From the NCBI GenBank assembly GCA_044226525.1, contig JBGAGV010000014.1, positions 1 to 64,000 of the forward strand: a stretch of 64,000 bases of DNA, written 5' to 3'. The notes under the pieces were generated by a model that was not told the origin of the DNA, did no database searches, and was given only the letters and a program-made list of their open reading frames with translations. The DNA is from VFJQ01 sp044226525 (GTDB taxonomy: Bacteria > Verrucomicrobiota > Verrucomicrobiia > Chthoniobacterales > Chthoniobacteraceae). A program made the position numbers and the translations under genes. Of the stretch, positions 24,771 to 32,137 are shown one piece after another (the stretch's first letter is position 1; each line of letters opens with the position of its first letter).

Positions 24771-26197
24771 GTGCTTCCCGCATCCTGATCGTCGATGACA
24801 CGCCCGCGAATGTGACGCTGTTGAGCGACGCGCTCGAACCGCGCGGCTACGAGCTTTTCATCGCGGCGAATGGCGAGAGTGCCTTGAAAGTGGCGGCGCG
24901 CGCGAAGCCCGATCTCATCCTGCTCGATGTGATGATGACGGGCGTGGATGGATTCACGGTGTGCGAGCGGCTGAAGGCCGATCCCATCCTGCGCGAAGTG
25001 CCGGTGATTTTCCTCACGGCGAAACACGATTCGGCAAGCGTGCTGCGAGGCTTCCGAGCCGGGGCGGTGGACTATGTTTTCAAGCCGTTCCAGATCGAGG
25101 AAGTGCTCACCCGTGTGGCGACTCATTTGCGGATCAGCCAGCTCACCCGCGAACTGCAGGCGCGCAATCGCGAACTGGAAGCGGAGATGGGCCGGCGGCG
25201 CAAGGCGGAGGAGCGGCTCTCGACGCTTACGGCAAGGGAGGCGCAGCGCTGGGGCGTGGCGGGGTTCATCGGGCAGAGCCCGCACTTGCAGCGGATTCTC
25301 GCGGACATCGAGCGCCTGCAGCAGTTCGGCAAAACGACGGTGCTGATCACGGGTGAGAGCGGCACGGGAAAGGAACTGGTCGCGCGAGCGCTGCATCATC
25401 ATAGTCCGCGGGCCAGCGGACCGTTCGTGGCGGTGAATTGCGTCGCGGTGCCAGGCGAACTCGCCGAGTCGCTTTTCTTCGGTCATCTCAAAGGTTCTTT
25501 CACCGGCGCGACCTCGGATCGGAAAGGCTACTTCGAACTGGCGGATGGGGGGACGCTCTTTCTCGACGAGATCGGTGACATGCCGTTGACGCTCCAGGCG
25601 AAACTGCTGCGGGTGCTCGAAGATGGCGAGGTGACGCCGGTGGGCTCGACGAATTCCCGGCCCGTCGATGTGCGAGTCGTGGCGGCGACGAATGCGGATG
25701 TGACGGGGAAAATCGCGGACGGGAGTTTCCGGCAGGATTTGTATTTCCGTCTCGCACGTTATGCGCTGCAACTTCCGCCGCTGCGCGAGCGCTCCGAAGA
25801 TGTGCCGCTGCTCGCCTCGCATTTTCTCTCGATCTTCGCGACGGAGATGGGCCGCACGCCGCCCGCGCTCACGCGCGAAGCGAAGCATGCGCTTTCTTCG
25901 CACGCGTGGCCCGGCAATGTGCGCGAGCTCAAGAACGTGATGGAGCGCGCGCTGATCATGAGTGGGGGAGCGGCGATCGGAGTGGAGCACCTGCAGTTGA
26001 TGCCGGCGGCGCGGGGAGAACCGGCGAAGTTTCTGCCTGCGGCGGGCGATCTGCCGCTCAATCTCGAACGCGCCGAGCAGGCTCTCATCCAGCGTGCGCT
26101 CGAAGAGAGCGGGGGAAATGTGGCGGAAGCGGCGCGCAAACTCGGCGTGAATCGCAGTCGGATCTATCGCCGCTTTCCGCAGCAGGCAGAGTCGTAG
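24767..26197 (+). CDS. Sigma-54-dependent response regulator (NtrC family)
   Basis: 476 residues; the GTG start overlaps the kinase stop (GTGA). An N-terminal receiver (about 1-120, ILIVDDTPANVTLL, phospho-Asp in LILLDVMMTG) and a coiled-coil linker (about 123-155) lead to an AAA+ domain with Walker A GESGTGKE, Walker B TLFLDEIGD and a GSFTGA loop in place of the usual GAFTGA. The Fis-type HTH is at the C-terminus (about 445-470, NVAEAARKLGVNRSRIYRRF). It should activate sigma-54 promoters; the -24/-12 candidates at 15224 and 26318 before the two porins are natural targets. Confidence 0.95.
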   Translation: MSASRILIVDDTPANVTLLSDALEPRGYELFIAANGESALKVAARAKPDLILLDVMMTGVDGFTVCERLKADPILREVPVIFLTAKHDSASVLRGFRAGAVDYVFKPFQIEEVLTRVATHLRISQLTRELQARNRELEAEMGRRRKAEERLSTLTAREAQRWGVAGFIGQSPHLQRILADIERLQQFGKTTVLITGESGTGKELVARALHHHSPRASGPFVAVNCVAVPGELAESLFFGHLKGSFTGATSDRKGYFELADGGTLFLDEIGDMPLTLQAKLLRVLEDGEVTPVGSTNSRPVDVRVVAATNADVTGKIADGSFRQDLYFRLARYALQLPPLRERSEDVPLLASHFLSIFATEMGRTPPALTREAKHALSSHAWPGNVRELKNVMERALIMSGGAAIGVEHLQLMPAARGEPAKFLPAAGDLPLNLERAEQALIQRALEESGGNVAEAARKLGVNRSRIYRRFPQQAES

Positions 26198-26213
26198 CGC
26201 GGCGTTGTTGCAA

Positions 26214-26241
26214 ACGTCGCGCGGTGCAACAGGCGCGACGT
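26214..26241. promoter_or_regulatory. Perfect 9-bp inverted repeat upstream of porin 2 (candidate activator site)
   Basis: ACGTCGCGC (26214-26222) and GCGCGACGT (26233-26241) flank GGTGCAACAG. TGCAAC recurs around it (TTGCAAAC at 26208, GGTGCAACC at 26272). It lies ~77 bp upstream of the -24/-12 candidate at 26318, a normal distance for an enhancer site, but it could also act as a weak transcription end for the regulator gene. Confidence 0.45.
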
Positions 26242-26317
26242 GGAAAGCGGGAGGCAAACTCGGGTGAGGGCGGTGCAACCCGCATGAAATCAGCGTCTTG
26301 GGACTCTGTGCGGGGTG

Positions 26318-26333
26318 TGGCATTGCGGCAGCT
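26318..26333 (+). promoter_or_regulatory. Candidate sigma-54 promoter of porin 2
   Basis: TGGCATTGCGGCAGCT has TGGCA at -24 and GCT at -12 with exact spacing, though the -12 TT is CA. It ends 55 bp before the porin start, similar to the porin 1 arrangement. Confidence 0.5.
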
Positions 26334-26388
26334 AAGCGACGCGCGCGTGATTCATACCAAACCAAACCAAGCTGCCCATTCACACTGC

Positions 26389-27366
26389 ATGAACTTCCTC
26401 GCACGACACACCGCGCCGCTCGCCGCCGCGCTCGCACTCACTCTCCCGGCTTCCGCCGGAGACCTCAGCAAGGAGATGAAAAAGCCCGCCGACGAAGCGA
26501 TCGGCGCGAAAGTAAACCTGCTGCTCAATGTCGAGTTTGCAGACAAATACGTGACGCCACGCGGCCAGGTCGTGCGCGACAACGGCCTCACCATCCAGCC
26601 GCTGCTGCTCGCCTTTCTCACGCTCTACCAGAGCGACACTTCGCTCATCAGCAGCTTCAAATTTGTCGGCGGGGTGTGGAACGACTTTGGCACGAGCGGC
26701 GTCTCGAAACACGCGCCGTTCGGCAGTGAGCCGAAAACGCACTACACGGAAATCGATCCGATCCTCGGCGTATCGATCGGGTTCGGCAAACTCGCCACGC
26801 TGAGCGTAACCTATACTTCGTTCGTCGAACAGATTCTCGATATCGACACCTCGCATCATCTCGAGACGAAGGTGGAGATCGACGACTCATCGTTCCTCGG
26901 GCCGTTTGCGTTGCACCCATATTTTCTATTCTGGAAAGAACTCGACGGCAAATCGACGGCGGCGCAGGTGCCGTTTACCGTGTTCGGACCTTCGCCATTC
27001 ACGGGCGCGAAAGAGGCGCCGGGTGAAGGTTACTATTTCGAAATCGGCGTGGCCCCGGGTTATACGTTCAAATCACTCGGCGATCTTAAGATTGAAGCAC
27101 CCTGCCGGATCCTGCTGCCGAGCGATGACTTCTACGGGAACTGGTATGCCGATCACGACACGGTGGGCCTCTACGAACTGGGCGTGAAGGTTTCCTATCC
27201 GCTCAAGTTTATGCCGAAGGGTTACGGCTTCTGGAGCATTCACGCGGGCTACAAATACATGGCCTTCGTGGACGACAACCTGAAGGGCATGAATCAGTTC
27301 AATGCGCCGGGTAAATCGACCGACGAGATTCATCAGGTTTACGGCGGTATTTCGGTGTTTTTCTAG
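26389..27366 (+). CDS. Outer-membrane beta-barrel protein, porin 2 of the urea locus (paralog of porin 1)
   Basis: 325 residues from the ATG giving MNFLARHTAPLAAALALTLP; the longer frame from 25906 is a shadow of the regulator gene. A signal peptide ends PASAGD. The barrel is paralogous to the 15302 porin: shared K-EM-KP start of the mature part, LGPFALHPYF versus LGAFALHPYV, and YPLKFMPKGYGFWSIHAGYKY versus its counterpart, ending in a terminal Phe. It has its own candidate sigma-54 site and is followed by a perfect hairpin terminator, so it is probably a monocistronic, inducible transcript. Role as a urea/biuret channel is inferred. Confidence 0.82.
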   Translation: MNFLARHTAPLAAALALTLPASAGDLSKEMKKPADEAIGAKVNLLLNVEFADKYVTPRGQVVRDNGLTIQPLLLAFLTLYQSDTSLISSFKFVGGVWNDFGTSGVSKHAPFGSEPKTHYTEIDPILGVSIGFGKLATLSVTYTSFVEQILDIDTSHHLETKVEIDDSSFLGPFALHPYFLFWKELDGKSTAAQVPFTVFGPSPFTGAKEAPGEGYYFEIGVAPGYTFKSLGDLKIEAPCRILLPSDDFYGNWYADHDTVGLYELGVKVSYPLKFMPKGYGFWSIHAGYKYMAFVDDNLKGMNQFNAPGKSTDEIHQVYGGISVFF

Positions 27367-27387
27367 AAGTTGGTTGTGCCGCTGCGA

Positions 27388-27432
27388 CCGCGCGCGTCCG
27401 AGTTGAAGGACGCGCGCGGCGCGGCGGTTTTC
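27388..27432 (+). terminator. Intrinsic terminator after porin 2
   Basis: A perfect 12-bp stem CCGCGCGCGTCC / GGACGCGCGCGG with an 8-nt loop lies 21 bp after the porin stop, with a short TTTTCT tract eight bases later. The T-run is weak, but the stem is very stable. Confidence 0.7.
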
Positions 27433-27459
27433 TCCGTTCATCGCTTTCAAATTTCATCA

Positions 27460-28143
27460 ATGACCACTCGCACTGTTGCAGCCGATCCATATCCTTGGCC
27501 TTATAATGGCGATCTTCGCCCGGAGAACACCGTCTTCCTTGTCATCGATATGCAAACGGATTTCTGCGGTCCGGGTGGTTACGTGGATAAGATGGGCTAC
27601 GATCTTTCGCTCACACGCGCACCGATTGAGCCGATCAAACGGGTCTTCGAGGCAACCCGTGCGCTGGGGTATCACATTTTCCACACGCGCGAAGGGCATC
27701 GTCCCGATCTGGCCGATCTCCCCGCGAACAAGCTCTGGCGTTCGCAGCGCATCGGCGCGGGCATCGGTGATCCGGGGCCGTGCGGCCGCATTCTCACACG
27801 CGGCGAGGCCGGCTGGGACATCATCCCTGAACTCGCGCCGCTGCCGGGTGAGCCGATCATCGACAAACCGGGCAAGGGTTCGTTCTACGCGACCGATCTC
27901 GACATGCTGCTGCGCCGGCGCGGCATTCAAAACATCGTGCTCGCGGGGATCACCACCGACGTGTGCGTGCATACGACGATGCGCGAGGCGAACGATCGCG
28001 GCTACGAATGCCTCATGCTCGAAGACTGCACCGGCGCCACGGATTACGGTAACTATCTGGCCGCATTGAAGATGATCAAAATGCAGGGTGGAGTCTTTGG
28101 TGCGGTGGCGGACTCGACGAAATTCATCGAGGCGATTCGTTGA
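27460..28143 (+). CDS. biuH: Cysteine hydrolase, isochorismatase-like family, probably biuret hydrolase
   Basis: 227 residues from the ATG giving MTTRTVAADPYPWPYNG; an upstream extension is terminator sequence. The catalytic triad is visible as D30 (VIDMQTDF), K136 (IIDKPGKGSF) and C169 (ITTDVCVHTTMREANDRG). The spacing (106 and 33 residues) equals that of Asp36/Lys142/Cys175 as I recall it for rhizobial BiuH, and long blocks (GYVDKMGYDLSLTRAPIEPI, GHRPDLADLPANK) fit this subgroup rather than RutB or nicotinamidase. BiuH converts biuret to allophanate and ammonia. No allophanate hydrolase or urease is in the window. Its place after the urea transporter and regulator supports scavenging of urea oligomers. 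Confidence 0.82.
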   Translation: MTTRTVAADPYPWPYNGDLRPENTVFLVIDMQTDFCGPGGYVDKMGYDLSLTRAPIEPIKRVFEATRALGYHIFHTREGHRPDLADLPANKLWRSQRIGAGIGDPGPCGRILTRGEAGWDIIPELAPLPGEPIIDKPGKGSFYATDLDMLLRRRGIQNIVLAGITTDVCVHTTMREANDRGYECLMLEDCTGATDYGNYLAALKMIKMQGGVFGAVADSTKFIEAIR

Positions 28144-28233
28144 GCGGTCCGGTGGGGCAGGGGAGAATGCGCGGCGATTTTTTTGCGCGGAAAGTCGTGC
28201 ACCGTTGCGCTGCCGTTTGCTAGTCCCTGCCGC

Positions 28234-28635
28234 GTGGACTCTGCACCCATTTCCGATTCCCTCTCGCTCCCGACGTATTTGCGTCTGGAGTTGAAGAACC
28301 TTTTCAACATCGCCGAGTGGCAGCACGAGATTGTTTGGGAACCGTTCCGGGATGGGATCGATATTCATCGGCTCTACGGGAACCACATCCATGGGGAAGG
28401 CGGGGCCGCGTTGTTGCGATTCCGGCAGGCAGGCGAGGTGCCCCTGCACGAGCACTCCGGCTACGAGCACCTCATCGTTCTCGCCGGCGCCCAGCGCGAT
28501 CAGAATGGAACCATCGAGGCGGGAACATTGGTGGTGAATCCGCCGGGCTCGGCTCATCGGGTGAAGAGCGATGCCGGGTGTATCGTGCTGGCGATCTACG
28601 CAAAGCCAGTGCGGTTTTTGGAAGAGACCAGATAG
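28234..28635 (+). CDS. Cupin-domain protein (ChrR-like)
   Basis: 133 residues from a GTG giving VDSAPISDSLSLPTYL; a TTG at 28183 would add 17 atypical residues. A single cupin barrel: metal-ligand motif 1 PLHEHSGYEHLIVL (H-x-H with a following Glu-His) and motif 2 NPPGSAHRV. The form is that of the ChrR cupin (PF12973), which binds zinc in an anti-sigma factor, but the helical ASD part is absent, so it is a stand-alone sensor or enzyme-like domain. It lies ~90 bp after the biuret-hydrolase-like gene on the same strand and may belong to that unit. Confidence 0.75.
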   Translation: MDSAPISDSLSLPTYLRLELKNLFNIAEWQHEIVWEPFRDGIDIHRLYGNHIHGEGGAALLRFRQAGEVPLHEHSGYEHLIVLAGAQRDQNGTIEAGTLVVNPPGSAHRVKSDAGCIVLAIYAKPVRFLEETR

Positions 28636-28904
28636 CTTTATGGGTGAGAGTCGTCGTCCGGGTTCGTCGAACCCCGGGAGGGGACTGGCTATTTGAGTCA
28701 TCACGAACGCCACAGGGCTGCTGCCTGAAAAGGAGCATAAATGAGGATGATATCTGAAGCAGTCGGCTGTTCCGGCTTGGCCGGAAAGGAGCCCCAGACC
28801 TTTCTTTTCCCCCAAGCCTACAAAAAAGTAACTGGTGCCCCTTGCGCGATGCACGAAGATGCGGATACTGGTTCTGATAAATTTTTACTCACCCCGCTTT
28901 CACG
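28636..28904. other. Intergenic region, 269 bp, with small hairpins
   Basis: No gene visible. It contains the hairpins GGGTTCGTCGAACCC (about 28660-28675) and TTCCGGCTTGGCCGGAA (about 28770-28786), then an AT-richer stretch before the GTG start of the cyclophilin gene. I tested it by eye against the GEMM riboswitch pattern and found no match. Confidence 0.4.
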
Positions 28905-31900
28905 GTGAACTCTCCCTCTTTTAAATCCGTCATAATTGCCCTCTGCTCGGTCGCAGCGGGGGGGATGGGATGGGCCGCGGCGCCGGTCATCGATCCTCCG
29001 ATCCCAGCCACCGGGGAGCCCGCCAAGGTCGCTCCCTTGATTCCAGTGGGGAAGACGTTGCTCTTCCCCATTACCGCCACCGACGCCGACGGGGACCCGA
29101 TTTCCTACACGGTTTCGAGCTCGAACCCGAACATCATGGTTCGGGCGAAAACGGGCAATCCGAAGCTGATCATGAATATCAGCCACGGAGACGGCGGGGC
29201 GGGCGATCCGCCTTACACGGGCACCATGGAGTTCATGCTGTTCCGGGATTGGCTACCGGTCAGTTCGGGCTTCATCGCGGGGTTCGCGCAGTCGGGTTTT
29301 TACGATAATGTGGCCTTCCACCGGCTCCTCGACCTGGGTGGTGGTATCGGCACGACCGGCTACATTTTCCAAGGGGGCGATCCGCTTAGCATCACTTATG
29401 GCGGCGATGAGTCGCAGCACGTCGGCTCCGGTGGTCCGGGCATGACGGGGAATCCGCCGGATTCGACCACGGCGTGGAAATTTCAAAACGAGTTCTTCCG
29501 TGGGACGATCTTCTCGGGACGTGGGCAGCTCGCCATGGCGAACTCGGGCACGAATATCCAAGGCTACACCGTCGTGGGGCAACAGCTCGTGGTGTATGAT
29601 TACCTCGACTCGAACGGCTCGCAGTTCTTCATCACGGATGGACAGCCGCGCCATCTCGACTTCAAGCATAACACCTTCGCCCAGCTCCTGCGCGGATGGG
29701 ATGTGCTGCCGAAAATGAAAGCCACCAAGGTGTGGAGCAATGCCGCGTCGATCCCCTCGGGCAAGTCGGCGACCGCGCCGCAGCAGACGCTGAAGATCAC
29801 CTCGACCTCGGTCGTTCCCGATGAAACCGACGCCGTGCTCGTCCTCAGCGCGAAGGCGCGTGGGACGGCAGTCATCACCGTGGTGGCGACGGACTCGACG
29901 GGGGCGAAGGCGAAAAAGACTTTCACGGTCGAAGCGGTGCGCGACACGTCGAATGGCGGGCCCATCATTCGCCGGATGGATGGCATTGCGACGCCGAAAG
30001 ATCAGCCGACGGTCTTTGGTCTCGATGTGCTCGATCTCGAGTTCGACTACCTCCGTGTCGATCATAGCATGGTTCCGGTTTCCGCCGCGCAGTCGCCGAA
30101 AGGTTCGTTACTCGTGAGTTCGGGCACGGTGGCCCAGATGCTGCCCAACGCCGGGTATGTCGGGCTGAACAAGATGGGCTTCGACGTCTATCAATGGAGC
30201 GTGCGCGCGGGCGGCTTTCTCGGCCTGCCGGTCGTCTCGGGCCAGAGCAAGAGCCCGAGCGATGCCACCGTGGCCTACGTTGCCACGGGAGATTCGACGG
30301 CGAGCGGTGAAGGAGTGAATGTCGATGCCTCGCCGACGGTGGCGCTCACCGATGTGGTGGTCGCCAAGCTGCACGACACCGATGTTGCCGGGAAGCCCGG
30401 TGATTTCACCGCGGCGGTGAACTGGGGCGATGGCACCGCTCGCTCCGTGGGCACGCTGGCGGTCGATACCGCGAGGCCAGGCTCCAATATCTACAAGGTC
30501 CTCGGCACTCACACTTACGCGAAGGAGGGAATCTACTCCATCGTCGTCGATTTCACGGGCAACAAAGGCATGATCACTTCGGCCCGCAGCACAGCGATCG
30601 TGACCGCCAAGGCGATTCGCGCGGCGGGCGGCGCGGTGGAGTTGAACACCGGTCGCGTGGTTAATCGCGTCATTGCCACGTTCACCGATACGGCTCCCGC
30701 CAAGGCAACCGGTTACACGGCACGCATCGACTGGGGCGACGGACGCTCTTCCGCTGGGGCGATCATCTACGATGCGTCGAGCGCGAAGTTCATCGTGAAG
30801 GGGACGCACGGCTACACCGATAGCGAGCCCTATGCGGTGAGCGTGCGGATTCACAAGAAAACCGACGGCGCGAATAAAGACAACGATGCGATTGCCTGGT
30901 CTGTGTTGCAGCCGGCCTTTGTAGTCGCACCGCACCTGCCGCCGTTCCCGCATCCGAAGCTCACCATTGCGTGGAATAGCGGCCCGACCAAGGCGATCAA
31001 CGGTCTGCCCGGTTCGAACTATCAGGTCACCTACAATGGCGTTTTCGTCATCATCAATACCGGCAACCGGAACCTCGGCGCCTCGAAGCTGCGCTTCTGG
31101 CTTTCGGATGATCCGGTGCTGAATAAGACCGGCGCCGGCGCGGACCGGCAGGTGCTGGTCAACAAGCTGCCGGAGTTGAGCATCATTCCGTTCCCGGCCG
31201 GAGCGGGGGGTAGCGGGCAATTTGCCATCACCATGCCGAAAGGGCAGAGCACCGGTCGCAAGTATCTGCTGAGCGAAGCGGACTACAGCGACCCGATCGC
31301 CAACAACGACGGCACCGAGAAGTATATCGTGACGGGGCCGTTGCCGCCCACGGTGCTGGTGACGCCGACAGCTGGCTTGCAGACGACCGAGGCCGGCGGC
31401 ACCGCTACCTTCACCGTTCAGCTCGATACCCCACCGGCGACCGGCACGTTTAACATCGCCAGCATCGTCGCGGGTAATCCGACGACCATCAACCTGGCCT
31501 CGGCTCACGGCATTACCTCCGGCACGCAGATCACCATCGCCGGCGTCACCGGCAGTGCGCCGAGCGATATCAACGGCAGCTACACCGCCACGGTGATCGA
31601 TACCGATACAATTACGATTCCCGTCCCGACGACCACCGGCGGCACGGGCGGCACGATGAAGGTCGTGCCGATCGTGACGATTCCGCTGGAGAGCACGCTG
31701 GTGAGCGAAGGCACGCCGAGCACCGCCGTGACCATCGCGTCGATTACCACGGGTAATCCGGCCACGATCAATACGGCGGCCCCGCACGGGCTGGCGACGG
31801 GCGATCAGGTCGTCATCTCCGGGGTGACCGGCAACACGCCTGACATCACCGGAGCGGTGACGGCGACGGTGGTGGATGCAGACACCTTTACCATCGCTAC

Positions 31901-32135
31901 CAACGTGACGGCGGCGGGCACGGGTGGGCGCGTCCAGAAAGCGAAGTCGCAGATCGTGTTCACCGCTCAGAATTACAACCAGCCGCAGACCGTGACGGTC
32001 ACCGGCGTCGATGACAACGCGGACGACGGCGACAAAGCCTACCGCATTCAGTTGAAGGCGGCTGTGAGTGCCGACCCGCTCTACAATGGTTTCGTCGCGG
32101 GCGAAGTGGTGGTCATCAACAAAGACAACGATTGA
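28905..32135 (+). CDS. Secreted cyclophilin-type peptidyl-prolyl isomerase with PKD, Calx-beta-like and FCCH modules
   Basis: 1076 residues, GTG start; signal peptide ends GMGWAAAP. The cyclophilin domain (about 85-275) keeps the catalytic arginine (NVAFHRLL) and GSQFFIT and LDFKHNTFAQLL. Ig/cadherin-like sequence follows, then two PKD-like repeats (VNWGDGTARS, IDWGDGRSSA). The C-terminus (about 815-1072) is a Calx-beta-like module interrupted twice by ~70-residue FCCH-type units (I-x-x-G-NP-x-x-I ... HGL-x-x-G-x-Q-x-x-I). It folds or anchors surface proteins outside the cell; the next gene, two bases downstream, encodes a large secreted repeat protein and is a plausible client. Confidence 0.88.
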   Translation: MNSPSFKSVIIALCSVAAGGMGWAAAPVIDPPIPATGEPAKVAPLIPVGKTLLFPITATDADGDPISYTVSSSNPNIMVRAKTGNPKLIMNISHGDGGAGDPPYTGTMEFMLFRDWLPVSSGFIAGFAQSGFYDNVAFHRLLDLGGGIGTTGYIFQGGDPLSITYGGDESQHVGSGGPGMTGNPPDSTTAWKFQNEFFRGTIFSGRGQLAMANSGTNIQGYTVVGQQLVVYDYLDSNGSQFFITDGQPRHLDFKHNTFAQLLRGWDVLPKMKATKVWSNAASIPSGKSATAPQQTLKITSTSVVPDETDAVLVLSAKARGTAVITVVATDSTGAKAKKTFTVEAVRDTSNGGPIIRRMDGIATPKDQPTVFGLDVLDLEFDYLRVDHSMVPVSAAQSPKGSLLVSSGTVAQMLPNAGYVGLNKMGFDVYQWSVRAGGFLGLPVVSGQSKSPSDATVAYVATGDSTASGEGVNVDASPTVALTDVVVAKLHDTDVAGKPGDFTAAVNWGDGTARSVGTLAVDTARPGSNIYKVLGTHTYAKEGIYSIVVDFTGNKGMITSARSTAIVTAKAIRAAGGAVELNTGRVVNRVIATFTDTAPAKATGYTARIDWGDGRSSAGAIIYDASSAKFIVKGTHGYTDSEPYAVSVRIHKKTDGANKDNDAIAWSVLQPAFVVAPHLPPFPHPKLTIAWNSGPTKAINGLPGSNYQVTYNGVFVIINTGNRNLGASKLRFWLSDDPVLNKTGAGADRQVLVNKLPELSIIPFPAGAGGSGQFAITMPKGQSTGRKYLLSEADYSDPIANNDGTEKYIVTGPLPPTVLVTPTAGLQTTEAGGTATFTVQLDTPPATGTFNIASIVAGNPTTINLASAHGITSGTQITIAGVTGSAPSDINGSYTATVIDTDTITIPVPTTTGGTGGTMKVVPIVTIPLESTLVSEGTPSTAVTIASITTGNPATINTAAPHGLATGDQVVISGVTGNTPDITGAVTATVVDADTFTIATNVTAAGTGGRVQKAKSQIVFTAQNYNQPQTVTVTGVDDNADDGDKAYRIQLKAAVSADPLYNGFVAGEVVVINKDND

Positions 32136-32137
32136 TC

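Noticed and set aside
28636..28904. Riboswitch (GEMM type) upstream of the cyclophilin gene
   Set aside because: Hairpins are present but the conserved GEMM core was not found.
30108..31787. 559-aa minus-strand frame opposite the cyclophilin gene
   Set aside because: Arg/Gly-rich shadow; the plus strand has signal peptide and recognised domains.
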